A stretch of 64,000 nt of DNA from SG8-32-3 sp964514055 (lineage in GTDB: Archaea > Thermoproteota > Bathyarchaeia > Bathyarchaeales > Bathycorpusculaceae), in contig CAZEPB010000007.1 of NCBI GenBank assembly GCA_964514055.1, positions 8,085-72,084 of the forward strand, read 5' to 3'. The notes below the pieces were generated by a model. The model did not search any database. It saw only the letters and a program-made list of their open reading frames with translations, and was not told the DNA's origin. A program made the position numbers and the translations under genes. Of this stretch, positions 51,886 through 60,002 are shown in pieces. The stretch's first letter is position 1, and each line of letters opens with the position of its first letter.

Positions 51886-54623
51886 CTTGACGCCTCCACA
51901 GATTCTGTTCGAGCAATAAACTCAGCTGCTCTAGCCGCAGCGCCCTTCGCTTGCGCGATTGAATCAGGAATGTCTTTAGGACCTTGACAACAACCGCAGA
52001 GGAAAACACCAGGAGAGGTGGCATCAAGAGGTGTCTGAAGCAGGTTTGGAACTTCAAAGAACCCGTACTTATCCACTTCTACGCCCAAAGTCTCCGCCAG
52101 CTTCCGGTTGTCTTGAGGCGGAACCAACGCTGTGCACAAAACAACAAGGTCCACCAGCAGAGTTTTCATTTCACCGGTTAGCGTGTCCTCATATTTGAGC
52201 AAAATGTCTTTTGTCTTCGGGTCCTCCCTCATTTCCGACGGTTTAGCTCGGAAGTAATTCACGCCCCACTCTCTTTCAGCCCGGTTTGCAAATTCTCGAA
52301 AGCCCTTTCCGAAAGCTCGGATATCGGTGTAGAAGATGTAGACTTCAGTATTCGGTTCGTGCTCCTTGATCAACGTCGCTTCTTTCGTAGCGTACATGCA
52401 GCAGACGCTTGAGCAATAGGGATATTCACCTTTCAGACTTCTGGATCCAACACACTGAATGAATGCTATCTTGCGCGGTTTCTTTTTGTCAGAAGGTCTC
52501 TGAAGGTGACCGCTTGTTGGGCCAGAAGCAGAAAGCAGCCGCTCGAGATCCATGGAACTCAGAACGTTTGGGTATTTTCCATACCCGTACTCTTTAATTC
52601 CAGAAGGATTAAAGGGGTCAAAGCCCGTTGCAAGTATTATTGCTCCTACGTCAACTTCCATAACTTCGTCTTTTTGATCATGCACTATCGCCTTGGGTTC
52701 ACAAGCTTTCTCGCATTCTAGACACTCAGAACAGCCCCCGCATTTCAGGCACCTCTCGGATTCCTTTAAGGCCATTTCTTCTGTGAACCCAGTTTCCACC
52801 TCATCAAAGCCCTTATTCCTTTTTTCAGCCGAGAGCACAGGCATAACCTGGCGCGCCTTTTTCTCTACACCCTCCTTAGCCACGTCCTCTGCAAGTTTTG
52901 TCGTCTCTTCCCTTCCAACTTTCATATCCTCACCTCTCAGGTAACGATCGATGGAAACAGCAGCTCTCTTGCCAAGAGCTATCGACGCGATCGCGGTTGA
53001 TGGTCCTGACTGCACTTCTCCACCAGCGAAAATACCAGTTACACTCGTCTCGAGGGAGATCGGGTCTACTTTGATTGCGCCATTTTCCGTGAGTGCAACT
53101 TCTCTAGGGAGGAAGGGCGAATTTGGTGCTTGCCCAACAGCTATGATCACCGTGTCCACTTCAGATGTGAATTCCGAGCCTTTGACTGGCGTCCATCGTC
53201 TTTTTCCACTCTCATCAGGCTCTCCCAACTCCCATCGAGTAAATTCTATGCCCGTTACTTTTCCATCCTTCCCCAGAATTTTGGTTGGCCAAATCGTAAA
53301 TTGGAATTTTGCACCTTCGCTTTCCGCTTCTTCTATTTCATTCTTTATGTGTTCTCCAGATTTTTCGTGATGGAGCATTCGCTGCTTTGACCTTCGGTAT
53401 ATCACATTCACTTCTTTGGGTCCCAAGCGGAGTGCAACCCTTGTAACGTCTAGAGCAAGTAGCCTGTGAACGCAAATCACAGCAACTCTGTCGCCAAGTT
53501 CAACGCTCTTTCCTAAGTTTACGTCTCTCAGGAAATCGATGGCGTTTACAACACCCTTCAGCTCTTCACCTTCAACACCTAATTTTGCACCTTTATTCAT
53601 GCCAGTGGCAATAAACACAGCATCATGACCCTGCAAGATGTCATTGAACATCAAATCTTCACCAACGGTTATGTTGGTTTTAATCTCAACTCCCAGGTCC
53701 TTTATGTGTTCGATTTCCCCGTCAAGTATATCGCTCGGTAGCCTATAATCTGGAATACCGACCCGTAGCATCCCGCCTGGTTTAGGTAAAGATTCGAAAA
53801 CTGTGACAGGGTATCCCATTCTGACAAGGTCATAAGCAGCCGTGAGTCCCGATGGACCAGAACCGATTATGGCTATCTTTTCTTCGTGCGTTGCGGGTAT
53901 TGGAGTTACAATTTTTTTCTTTTTGTTTTTAAGTTCATAGTCTGATACAAATCGTTTCAGAGCATTGATAGCGACTGGTTCATCTACCGTGCCTCGCTCA
54001 CACTCTGTTTCACAGGGGTGATAGCAAATTCGACCGCAAACCGCAGGAAATGGAATGGTGCTTCTAATCAACTCCAGCGCTTCGTCAAACTTGCCTTGAT
54101 TTATTAGTGCAATGTAGCCTTGAACGTTTATTCCTGCTGGACAGGCTGCCCTGCATTTCGGAGTACCTCTCTTGTCAATTACAAAGATGTTTGGGACAGC
54201 CTGAGGAAAAGGCCTGTAAATAGCCTTTCTTGTACCTAAGTTCATGTCAAACTCTCTTGGAAACGTAGCAGTGCACACTTCAGTGCACTCCCCGCAGCCC
54301 GTACATTTGTCAGGATCAACAAAACGAGCCTTCTTCAAGATCTTAACGTTAAAACTACCTGGTTCACCCTTTATCTCCTTCACTTCAGAATATGTAAGCA
54401 ACTTGATATTCTCGCGCCGGGCAACATCCAACATTTTCGGAGCTAAAATGCAAATAGAGCAGTCCATTGTAGGAAAAGTCTTGTCAAGCTGGGACATTCG
54501 CCCACCTATGCTGGGTGTTTTTTCCACAAGGTAGACTTTGAACCCACGATCTGCCAAATCCAAGGATGCTTGCATTCCTGCTACTCCGCCGCCAACTACA
54601 AGCACACTTGCGCCTTTTTCCAT
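51882..54623 (-). CDS. HdrA split by an inserted GltD/NfnB-like module
   Basis: The 913-residue protein opens with an HdrA FAD motif (VVGGGVAGMQASLDLADRG, PTMDCSICILAPKM) and a ferredoxin (CTGCGECTEVC, about 107). From about 157 to 630 it changes to a glutamate synthase small-subunit-like module: Cys-rich domain (CRAACPAGINVQGYI, CGRICYHPCETECERG), FAD motif AIIGSGPSGLTAAYDL, PGGMLRVGIPDYRLP and GIFAGGEVQSGPST. It then resumes HdrA (VDVGAIILATGFDPFNP) to the end. The second dinucleotide motif, normally GGGN-T-A, reads VAVICVHRLLALDV (380-393). The domain order suggests an NAD(P)H-linked Hdr input, but that motif loss questions it. Confidence 0.85.
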   Translation of the reverse strand: MEKGASVLVVGGGVAGMQASLDLADRGFKVYLVEKTPSIGGRMSQLDKTFPTMDCSICILAPKMLDVARRENIKLLTYSEVKEIKGEPGSFNVKILKKARFVDPDKCTGCGECTEVCTATFPREFDMNLGTRKAIYRPFPQAVPNIFVIDKRGTPKCRAACPAGINVQGYIALINQGKFDEALELIRSTIPFPAVCGRICYHPCETECERGTVDEPVAINALKRFVSDYELKNKKKKIVTPIPATHEEKIAIIGSGPSGLTAAYDLVRMGYPVTVFESLPKPGGMLRVGIPDYRLPSDILDGEIEHIKDLGVEIKTNITVGEDLMFNDILQGHDAVFIATGMNKGAKLGVEGEELKGVVNAIDFLRDVNLGKSVELGDRVAVICVHRLLALDVTRVALRLGPKEVNVIYRRSKQRMLHHEKSGEHIKNEIEEAESEGAKFQFTIWPTKILGKDGKVTGIEFTRWELGEPDESGKRRWTPVKGSEFTSEVDTVIIAVGQAPNSPFLPREVALTENGAIKVDPISLETSVTGIFAGGEVQSGPSTAIASIALGKRAAVSIDRYLRGEDMKVGREETTKLAEDVAKEGVEKKARQVMPVLSAEKRNKGFDEVETGFTEEMALKESERCLKCGGCSECLECEKACEPKAIVHDQKDEVMEVDVGAIILATGFDPFNPSGIKEYGYGKYPNVLSSMDLERLLSASGPTSGHLQRPSDKKKPRKIAFIQCVGSRSLKGEYPYCSSVCCMYATKEATLIKEHEPNTEVYIFYTDIRAFGKGFREFANRAEREWGVNYFRAKPSEMREDPKTKDILLKYEDTLTGEMKTLLVDLVVLCTALVPPQDNRKLAETLGVEVDKYGFFEVPNLLQTPLDATSPGVFLCGCCQGPKDIPDSIAQAKGAAARAAEFIARTESVEASR

Positions 54624-55510
54624 TAGTTCCCCTCCAACTTTTTCAGAATCTCGCCAACTGGGCTGAGGTTGAGATTTAATCCTAGTTTTTCAGCTGATAT
54701 GCCCATAGCTAAACCGAGCAGTTGGGTATAGTAGATCACGGGCAAATTGATTTCAGTCTTTGTTGTAACTCTGATGGCGTTTTGCTTGGCGTCAAGCATC
54801 TTCATGCAGAAGGGACAAACGGTTACAACGGCGTCGAAGCCGCGGTCTTGAATAGCTTTTAATTTGGCACCTGAAATGGTGAGGGCGGTCTTGCCTGTGG
54901 TAATGGCTAATCCTTGACCGCAGCAATCTAAACGTTCAGGATAATCTTCAACTGTGGCTCCGAGAGGAGCTATCAGTTCTTCTAAGTAACGTGGGTCTTC
55001 TGAATCATCAAGAATTTCTATCTCTCCCGGTCTAAGAGCGTGACAACCGTAATGTGTAGCCAATTTTAGCCCTTTAAGAGGTCTACTCACCACAGATTGA
55101 ATTTTTTCGACACCAACTACGTCGTGCAAAACCTGCAAAATGTGCAAAGATTTTACGTTTCCCGTAAAAGATAAGCCCTCAGAAGCAAGCGTTTCTTTTA
55201 CCTTCTCTTTGAGTTCAGGGTTCGCCTCAAGATAGTGACCAACTTCGAGGAAGGAAAGATTGCAACCATTGCATAATGGAAGAACATCTAAGTCTAGCTT
55301 TTCGGCTAGAGCAAGGTTTCGAGCTGACAGATAAGACCAGGCTGGAAGGCTGACGCTTTTCAATGGGTAACCACAACAACTGAAGCCTTCAACATCTACT
55401 ATTTGGATGCCTAGTTTTGGAAGCACTTCCCTTGCGGACATTTCGTGAGCGTACTGCTCCGACTCCACAGTGCATCCAGGATACAACGCGAATTTCACTC
55501 TTTTTTCCAT
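54623..55510 (-). CDS. hdrB: Heterodisulfide reductase subunit B-like protein
   Basis: The 295-residue protein contains two CCG domains: C13, C45-C46, C80-x-x-C83 and C156, C196-C197, C232-x-x-C235, the ligands of the two non-cubane 4Fe-4S clusters in HdrB. It catalyses disulfide reduction together with HdrC. It overlaps hdrC by 16 bases and its stop is at the start of the HdrA-GltD gene. Both domains are complete, so the enzyme should be active. Confidence 0.9.
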   Translation of the reverse strand: MEKRVKFALYPGCTVESEQYAHEMSAREVLPKLGIQIVDVEGFSCCGYPLKSVSLPAWSYLSARNLALAEKLDLDVLPLCNGCNLSFLEVGHYLEANPELKEKVKETLASEGLSFTGNVKSLHILQVLHDVVGVEKIQSVVSRPLKGLKLATHYGCHALRPGEIEILDDSEDPRYLEELIAPLGATVEDYPERLDCCGQGLAITTGKTALTISGAKLKAIQDRGFDAVVTVCPFCMKMLDAKQNAIRVTTKTEINLPVIYYTQLLGLAMGISAEKLGLNLNLSPVGEILKKLEGN

Positions 55511-56025
55511 TTCAAAACCTCCTGGAGCGCGTCTGCCAGCTTTTGAATATCCGCTGGCTTTTTGAGCTGAGGCAAACCTAACGCAAGGCGGTCACGAAAT
55601 TCGAATTCTCGTCTCGGCGCGGCTTTTGTAGGCAGTTCCTTCCAAACTCTGACTTTAATGGGTGTTTGAACTACCCCATTTTTTAAAATCGAATTTATGA
55701 GAGCGGGGTAGCCTTCAGGGACATGTACGTCTAAAGTATAAGCCAAGTTTTGCAAGGCTTGAATAACATCGGCAGGACCTGCGTCTCGTGGGCATCTTTC
55801 TTTACAAAGCAAGCACTGCGCGCAATGCCAAATAACCTCAGACGACAAGAGCTCGTCTATCATACCAAGCTGGACCATTGCCACAATTTTGCGAGGTCGA
55901 AAATCAAAAAAGTCAGCTGCTGGACAACCGCTGGAACATTTCCCACATTGATGGCAATACTGATTTCTTTCAGAACCAGTTATATGTCGCAGACGCGTGT
56001 CAAGCTTGCTCATACCTGTTTCCAA
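55495..56025 (-). CDS. hdrC: Heterodisulfide reductase subunit C-like protein
   Basis: The 176-residue ferredoxin-type protein has two 4Fe-4S motifs, CHQCGKCSSGCP (C24, C27, C30, C34) and CAQCLLCKERCP (C68, C71, C74, C78), with helical flanks, the HdrC fold. It starts at TTG 56025, with ATG 56013 as alternative. It is the first gene of the seven-gene operon; a TATA-like CTATATATTC (about 56112-56121) lies upstream, giving a leader of about 70 bases. Confidence 0.88.
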   Translation of the reverse strand: METGMSKLDTRLRHITGSERNQYCHQCGKCSSGCPAADFFDFRPRKIVAMVQLGMIDELLSSEVIWHCAQCLLCKERCPRDAGPADVIQALQNLAYTLDVHVPEGYPALINSILKNGVVQTPIKVRVWKELPTKAAPRREFEFRDRLALGLPQLKKPADIQKLADALQEVLKWKKE

Positions 56026-56239
56026 CTTTGTTAAACATCATTCAGGGACCCCTATTGCCTTTTGAAGCCATGGTCTCTGACTATTTTAAAGAATAGCAAA
56101 TGCCAAAACGAATATATAGTCTGTTCGGTGCATATTTGCGCTTTTTAACGTGTAAATTCGTAATTCTCAGATTTGATGACGCCATGGACATATTATGTTG
56201 CAGATTTCCCAGTCTTTTAAAAGACATGTCCGTGAATAA
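56026..56239. promoter_or_regulatory. Intergenic region with Hdr operon promoter
   Basis: CTATATATTC on the minus strand (about 56112-56121) fits a TATA box for hdrC. The remaining bases show no gene. Near 56216-56228 the stretch CTTTTAAAAG is a short palindrome close to the methyltransferase stop. Confidence 0.45.
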
Positions 56240-56797
56240 TCAGCTTACGGAAACGAAAGCGACATAGCACTTCAGAAAATCATCGTCTCTAATAGAAATT
56301 GGTGACAAGCCAGCTTCTTTTAGGAGCTGCGTAAAGCTGGTCAGGGAAAAAGCCTTCTTCATGCCAGTCACCACAATAAACCCGTTGGGCTTCGCTGTTC
56401 TCTTGATCTCCTTCAATGTTATCAGCGGTTTCGGCGTGTTTTGGAGCAAGGTAAAAGCAGAAACAATACTGAAAGAGTGGTCTTTGAAGGGTAGGTGGTC
56501 AGCGTCACCGCGAACTAAGTTCACATTGCAGAGATTTCTTGCGCGGTCCTTAGCTTTAGCTAAAAGGTTACTGGAAATGTCCAGACCTACAACCACCTTG
56601 GCTTTTTCGGCAGCAAAGGGGAAGAACAAGCCCGTGCCACATCCAACATCCAAGATAAGACTGCTGTTACTTACCTTTAGACCTTCCATGGCTACTTTGT
56701 ACTTGGCTTCCTGCTCCTCGCCGTAGCGCTCATCATACATTCGGGCTGTCAAATCGTAACGCCGAATTATCCTGCGCTTTTGGTCCCACTTGTTCAA
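56240..56797 (-). CDS. Class I SAM-dependent methyltransferase
   Basis: The Rossmann motif LILDVGCGTGLFFPFA binds S-adenosylmethionine, followed by VVGLDIS and the substrate-side LVRGDADHLPFKDHSF. I start at TTG 56797 (LNKWDQKRRIIRRYDL), about 185 residues, because TGAGG lies about 10 bases upstream and the longer frame would run into the divergent NucS gene with an atypical sequence. The family is the UbiE/arsenite methyltransferase-like group; substrate unknown. Confidence 0.78.
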   Translation of the reverse strand: MNKWDQKRRIIRRYDLTARMYDERYGEEQEAKYKVAMEGLKVSNSSLILDVGCGTGLFFPFAAEKAKVVVGLDISSNLLAKAKDRARNLCNVNLVRGDADHLPFKDHSFSIVSAFTLLQNTPKPLITLKEIKRTAKPNGFIVVTGMKKAFSLTSFTQLLKEAGLSPISIRDDDFLKCYVAFVSVS

Positions 56798-56843
56798 TGG
56801 CTGAGCCTCAGAAGTCTTATGTACAAAGGACCATCTAAAATAA

Positions 56844-57647
56844 TTGGCGGAAACCAAATTGCAGAAACAAAACAAGTTAACGGTTCTCACGAATCCAAAG
56901 CTATCGGAAGCCGCTGCGGTAATTGAAAAGGCGTTTGTGCAAAGAAGAACGCTTATCGTTGCAGGCAGATGCAGTGTTCGCTATACAGGCAGGGCGAAGT
57001 CAACTCTTGAGCCTGGCGAGCGCATACTAATAATCAAAGAAGACGGCTCGCTTCTTGTCCACCGCCCAGTCGGCTACGAACCCGTCAACTGGCAACCGCC
57101 AGGAAGCGTTTTTCACGTTCAAACCAAAGCCGACGCAATCGAGGTTCACGCAGTCAGGCATAAACCACGAGAAAACGTGCGGGTAACATTTGACAAGGTT
57201 TTCATGGTTTCAGCCTTAAGCCTCGTGGATTCTGGAGAGTTCTCGCTTTACGCCAGCGAACAGGACATGCATAGGGCGATTCTGCTGAAGCCTTCGCTTT
57301 TGGAGGAGGGGTTCAAACCCATAAGTTACGAGAAGAAGGTGGAGCCTGGATTTGTGGATGTTTATGGCGTGGACAAGGACGGAAGACTTGTGGTAGTGGA
57401 GGTTAAGAGGAAAACTGCTGGGAAAGACGCGGTTCTGCAGCTTTCCAAGTACATAGAAGCCATAAAAGGTAAGGCGGACCGTGAGCTTCGGGGGGTGCTT
57501 GTTGCGCCGAGCTTGGGAAAAGATGTGCAGAGGCTACTGGTGACGCTGGGGTTGGAGTTTAAGGCGTTAGACCCGAAAAAATGCGCCAAAGTTTTGAAAA
57601 GAACTGAAACCACAAAACTTGAAGCCTTCTTTAAAGAAGGCAACTAA
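56844..57647 (+). CDS. nucS: Endonuclease NucS (mismatch-specific EndoMS type)
   Basis: The 267-residue protein has the N-terminal beta-sandwich dimerisation domain (about 10-125, with SVRYTGRAKSTL) and the RecB-like nuclease domain (about 130-250) with GFVDVYGVDKDGRLVVVEVKRKTAG, containing the catalytic Asp, Glu and Lys. NucS/EndoMS cuts mismatched or branched DNA and binds PCNA. TTG start. It is divergent from the methyltransferase and 91 bases before pyrophosphatase. Confidence 0.92.
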   Translation: MAETKLQKQNKLTVLTNPKLSEAAAVIEKAFVQRRTLIVAGRCSVRYTGRAKSTLEPGERILIIKEDGSLLVHRPVGYEPVNWQPPGSVFHVQTKADAIEVHAVRHKPRENVRVTFDKVFMVSALSLVDSGEFSLYASEQDMHRAILLKPSLLEEGFKPISYEKKVEPGFVDVYGVDKDGRLVVVEVKRKTAGKDAVLQLSKYIEAIKGKADRELRGVLVAPSLGKDVQRLLVTLGLEFKALDPKKCAKVLKRTETTKLEAFFKEGN

Positions 57648-57738
57648 CGACTTTGGTCGCAGACAGCGCACTTAAATCGTTAATTGAGAAGGCTTAAATC
57701 AGTCGTTTTGCTTCTGCCTTTCATGGTGAAAAGTGTAC

Positions 57739-58272
57739 ATGAATCTTTGGAAGGATATTCCAGTCGGGGATAAGCCCCCAGAACTGCTGAACATGGTCAT
57801 CGAAGTGACAAGCGATTCCAGAGACAAATACGAGTATAACCCTAAATGGGAAGCCTTCGTGTTGGACAGGATAATTCCTTCATCCGTCATCTTTCCAGTT
57901 GAGTACGGGTTCGTTCCGCAAACTTGGTATGAGGACGGCGACCCCATAGACATCATGGCATTAAGCTTTGAACCCCTAGAAGTCGGCGCCATAGCCAGAG
58001 TCAGAGTAATAGGCGCATTAATAATTGAAGACGAAAATGGATTGGACCCGAAAATTCTCTCCGTGCTCGAAAACGACAGAAGATTCGAAGGATACAAAGA
58101 CATCGCTGACATACACAAGCATGAACTCGTAGAAATTCAGGAGTTCTTTGAGACATACAAAAGGCTGGAACCGCACAAGTGGGCTAAAACGAAAGGGTGG
58201 AAAAACGCCGCTGAAGCCATGGAAATCGTGGAGCATGCCATGCGCAGCTACCAAAAACTAACCAAAAAATAG
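57739..58272 (+). CDS. ppa: Inorganic pyrophosphatase
   Basis: Hydrolyses pyrophosphate to phosphate in the cytoplasm. The 177-residue type I enzyme shows VIEVTSDSRDKYEYN, YGFVPQTWYEDGDPIDIM with the metal-binding Asp residues (DGDPID), and the C-terminal KTYK-like FFETYKRLE. ATG 57739 is chosen over GTG 57733 because GGTG is better spaced ahead of it. Single gene. Confidence 0.94.
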   Translation: MNLWKDIPVGDKPPELLNMVIEVTSDSRDKYEYNPKWEAFVLDRIIPSSVIFPVEYGFVPQTWYEDGDPIDIMALSFEPLEVGAIARVRVIGALIIEDENGLDPKILSVLENDRRFEGYKDIADIHKHELVEIQEFFETYKRLEPHKWAKTKGWKNAAEAMEIVEHAMRSYQKLTKK

Positions 58273-58312
58273 CTTCAGCAACACGTACGGTTTCGTTGGA
58301 GCTTAAGCGCGC

Positions 58313-59968
58313 TTAGGCTATTTTTTGGCTTAAAGCTTGATGTTCCTTCTCTGAAAGCCAACCTTCCTTTCTGATGGCTTCAAGTCCTTTTTTGATGCTG
58401 CCGCGCATCGAACCCATGTTTAACATGTTCGCTCTTTTGCCCATTTCTTTCAGTTCCGTTCCAAAAACGGCGTTCTGCTGATTTAGCACCTTAATCGTAT
58501 CCATCAATGAAGTTATGACTTCGAAGCGGCGAACAAGTAACTGTTTGATTTTTGCCCTGCCTAAAGCGCTTTTAAGCCTAGTAGAGAGACCAATAGTATT
58601 CGCTTCTGACGGCGGAAGGAACTGGTAACGTTTCTTTGATTCCACCTGATAACAAATTACATAGAATGGAACATAAAACAACACCACGTCTTTCAGCTCG
58701 GGGTCTTTTTTGATGCCGAGCTTCGCAAAGTTTTCGATGCTTGCTTCTCTTAACTTGACTGTTCTGCCGAGCTGCTCAAGGATTAGCTTGGTTTGTTGCT
58801 CCAGCTTCTCTATTTCTTGCTTGTAAATTAGGATTTTAGCGTCACGAGAAGACTCAAGGTCCAGCAGGGGCTGGCGAGCTTCTTTCGTCTTAGTCTCTAA
58901 TTCGGATCGTAAATTAAAAATTTCAAGAGATTTACGCTCTTCCAAATCTCTAAGTGCTTTTTCTGTTTCCTTCAACTGATCTTCAATTTCCGAAAGCTCT
59001 TTCTTTGTCTCATTACCTTTCTCTTTCCACTTATCTTCGCCAACAGAATCGTCTCTTTCCGCGCAAGTCTTAGCTTCCAGTTTATAATGTTCGATTTTCG
59101 CAATGGCTTGGTCTCGTGACTTTTCAAGTTTCACTTTTCTCTTTTGAACTGGAAGGCGCTGCTTCTCGAAAGCCTTTGCCGAATCTATGATTTGATGGTC
59201 GTATTGTTCTTTGAGGTGACTGACTCTTGGAGCGATTAGTTCTTCTTGCGCTTGAATTTTAACGTTGAATTCTCCCTTGACTGTGTCAGCTTTGCTGTTT
59301 AACACTTGGATGTAGTGGCGAGTTGCTTTGTTTACGAATTTCATACATCGATAGAGGCTGTCGACATCTTTTTTGAAAAGGGAATGAAGGCTCTCAAGCT
59401 CCTTTAGAATAGATGAGATTGTGGATTCCTCTATAATCGGAGAAAGCAATCCAACGTTGTCAGGTTCATCTTCTATTGCCGTTGCTTGGTAACGGTAAGA
59501 TTCAAACTCGCTCAAGAACTCTGGTTCTCTTATTAAACCGTTTATTACAAGTGCTTTTTCGGCTATTGGAGCCTGAAAATAGTTGATGTGGTCGGAAAGG
59601 AAAGCCTGATAAGTTTCGCGTGTTTTTGAGCTCCTTTTCAGGTTTTCAATGAAGACTTGTACGTCTGGAATTACAGGGTACCGCAGCGTGTGGCTGGACC
59701 TGTTTAATCCATCGAAAATGAGGGTTGTTTCAGACCATGGGAAAAGCCAAAGTGGATAGCCTACTTTAGCGATGAACTCTATTTTCTCTTCAGGATGCCT
59801 GGAAATCAAGCCGCCGCCTTTTGCCCTGTCAAGTTCTGCCACTGAGAAAACCGCGGCTGCTTCCAAGTCTGCTGTGAAAGGTTCCTTGCGGTTTTCTGAA
59901 AGAACTGAAAAGGGCAGAAGGAACTGCTTGAATGCTGAGCCAATTCCTGACATGAGAGTTTCCCTCAT
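58313..59968 (-). CDS. Large coiled-coil protein of unknown function
   Basis: A 551-residue soluble protein. Residues 1-190 are a globular alpha-beta region (PLWLFPWSETTLIF). From about 190 to 400 there are heptad-like coiled coils rich in Lys/Glu (for example KKELSEIEDQLKETEKALRDLEE), then a beta-rich patch (KDVVLFYVPFYVICYQV) and a helical C-terminus. I do not recognise a family. It is 34 bases downstream of the Nre repair gene on the same strand, so the two may be expressed together. Structural or DNA-tethering roles are possible but unsupported. Confidence 0.7.
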   Translation of the reverse strand: MRETLMSGIGSAFKQFLLPFSVLSENRKEPFTADLEAAAVFSVAELDRAKGGGLISRHPEEKIEFIAKVGYPLWLFPWSETTLIFDGLNRSSHTLRYPVIPDVQVFIENLKRSSKTRETYQAFLSDHINYFQAPIAEKALVINGLIREPEFLSEFESYRYQATAIEDEPDNVGLLSPIIEESTISSILKELESLHSLFKKDVDSLYRCMKFVNKATRHYIQVLNSKADTVKGEFNVKIQAQEELIAPRVSHLKEQYDHQIIDSAKAFEKQRLPVQKRKVKLEKSRDQAIAKIEHYKLEAKTCAERDDSVGEDKWKEKGNETKKELSEIEDQLKETEKALRDLEERKSLEIFNLRSELETKTKEARQPLLDLESSRDAKILIYKQEIEKLEQQTKLILEQLGRTVKLREASIENFAKLGIKKDPELKDVVLFYVPFYVICYQVESKKRYQFLPPSEANTIGLSTRLKSALGRAKIKQLLVRRFEVITSLMDTIKVLNQQNAVFGTELKEMGKRANMLNMGSMRGSIKKGLEAIRKEGWLSEKEHQALSQKIA

Positions 59969-60002
59969 ATAATTGCAGGCAGTACCATTTTAAGATTTGT
60001 TA

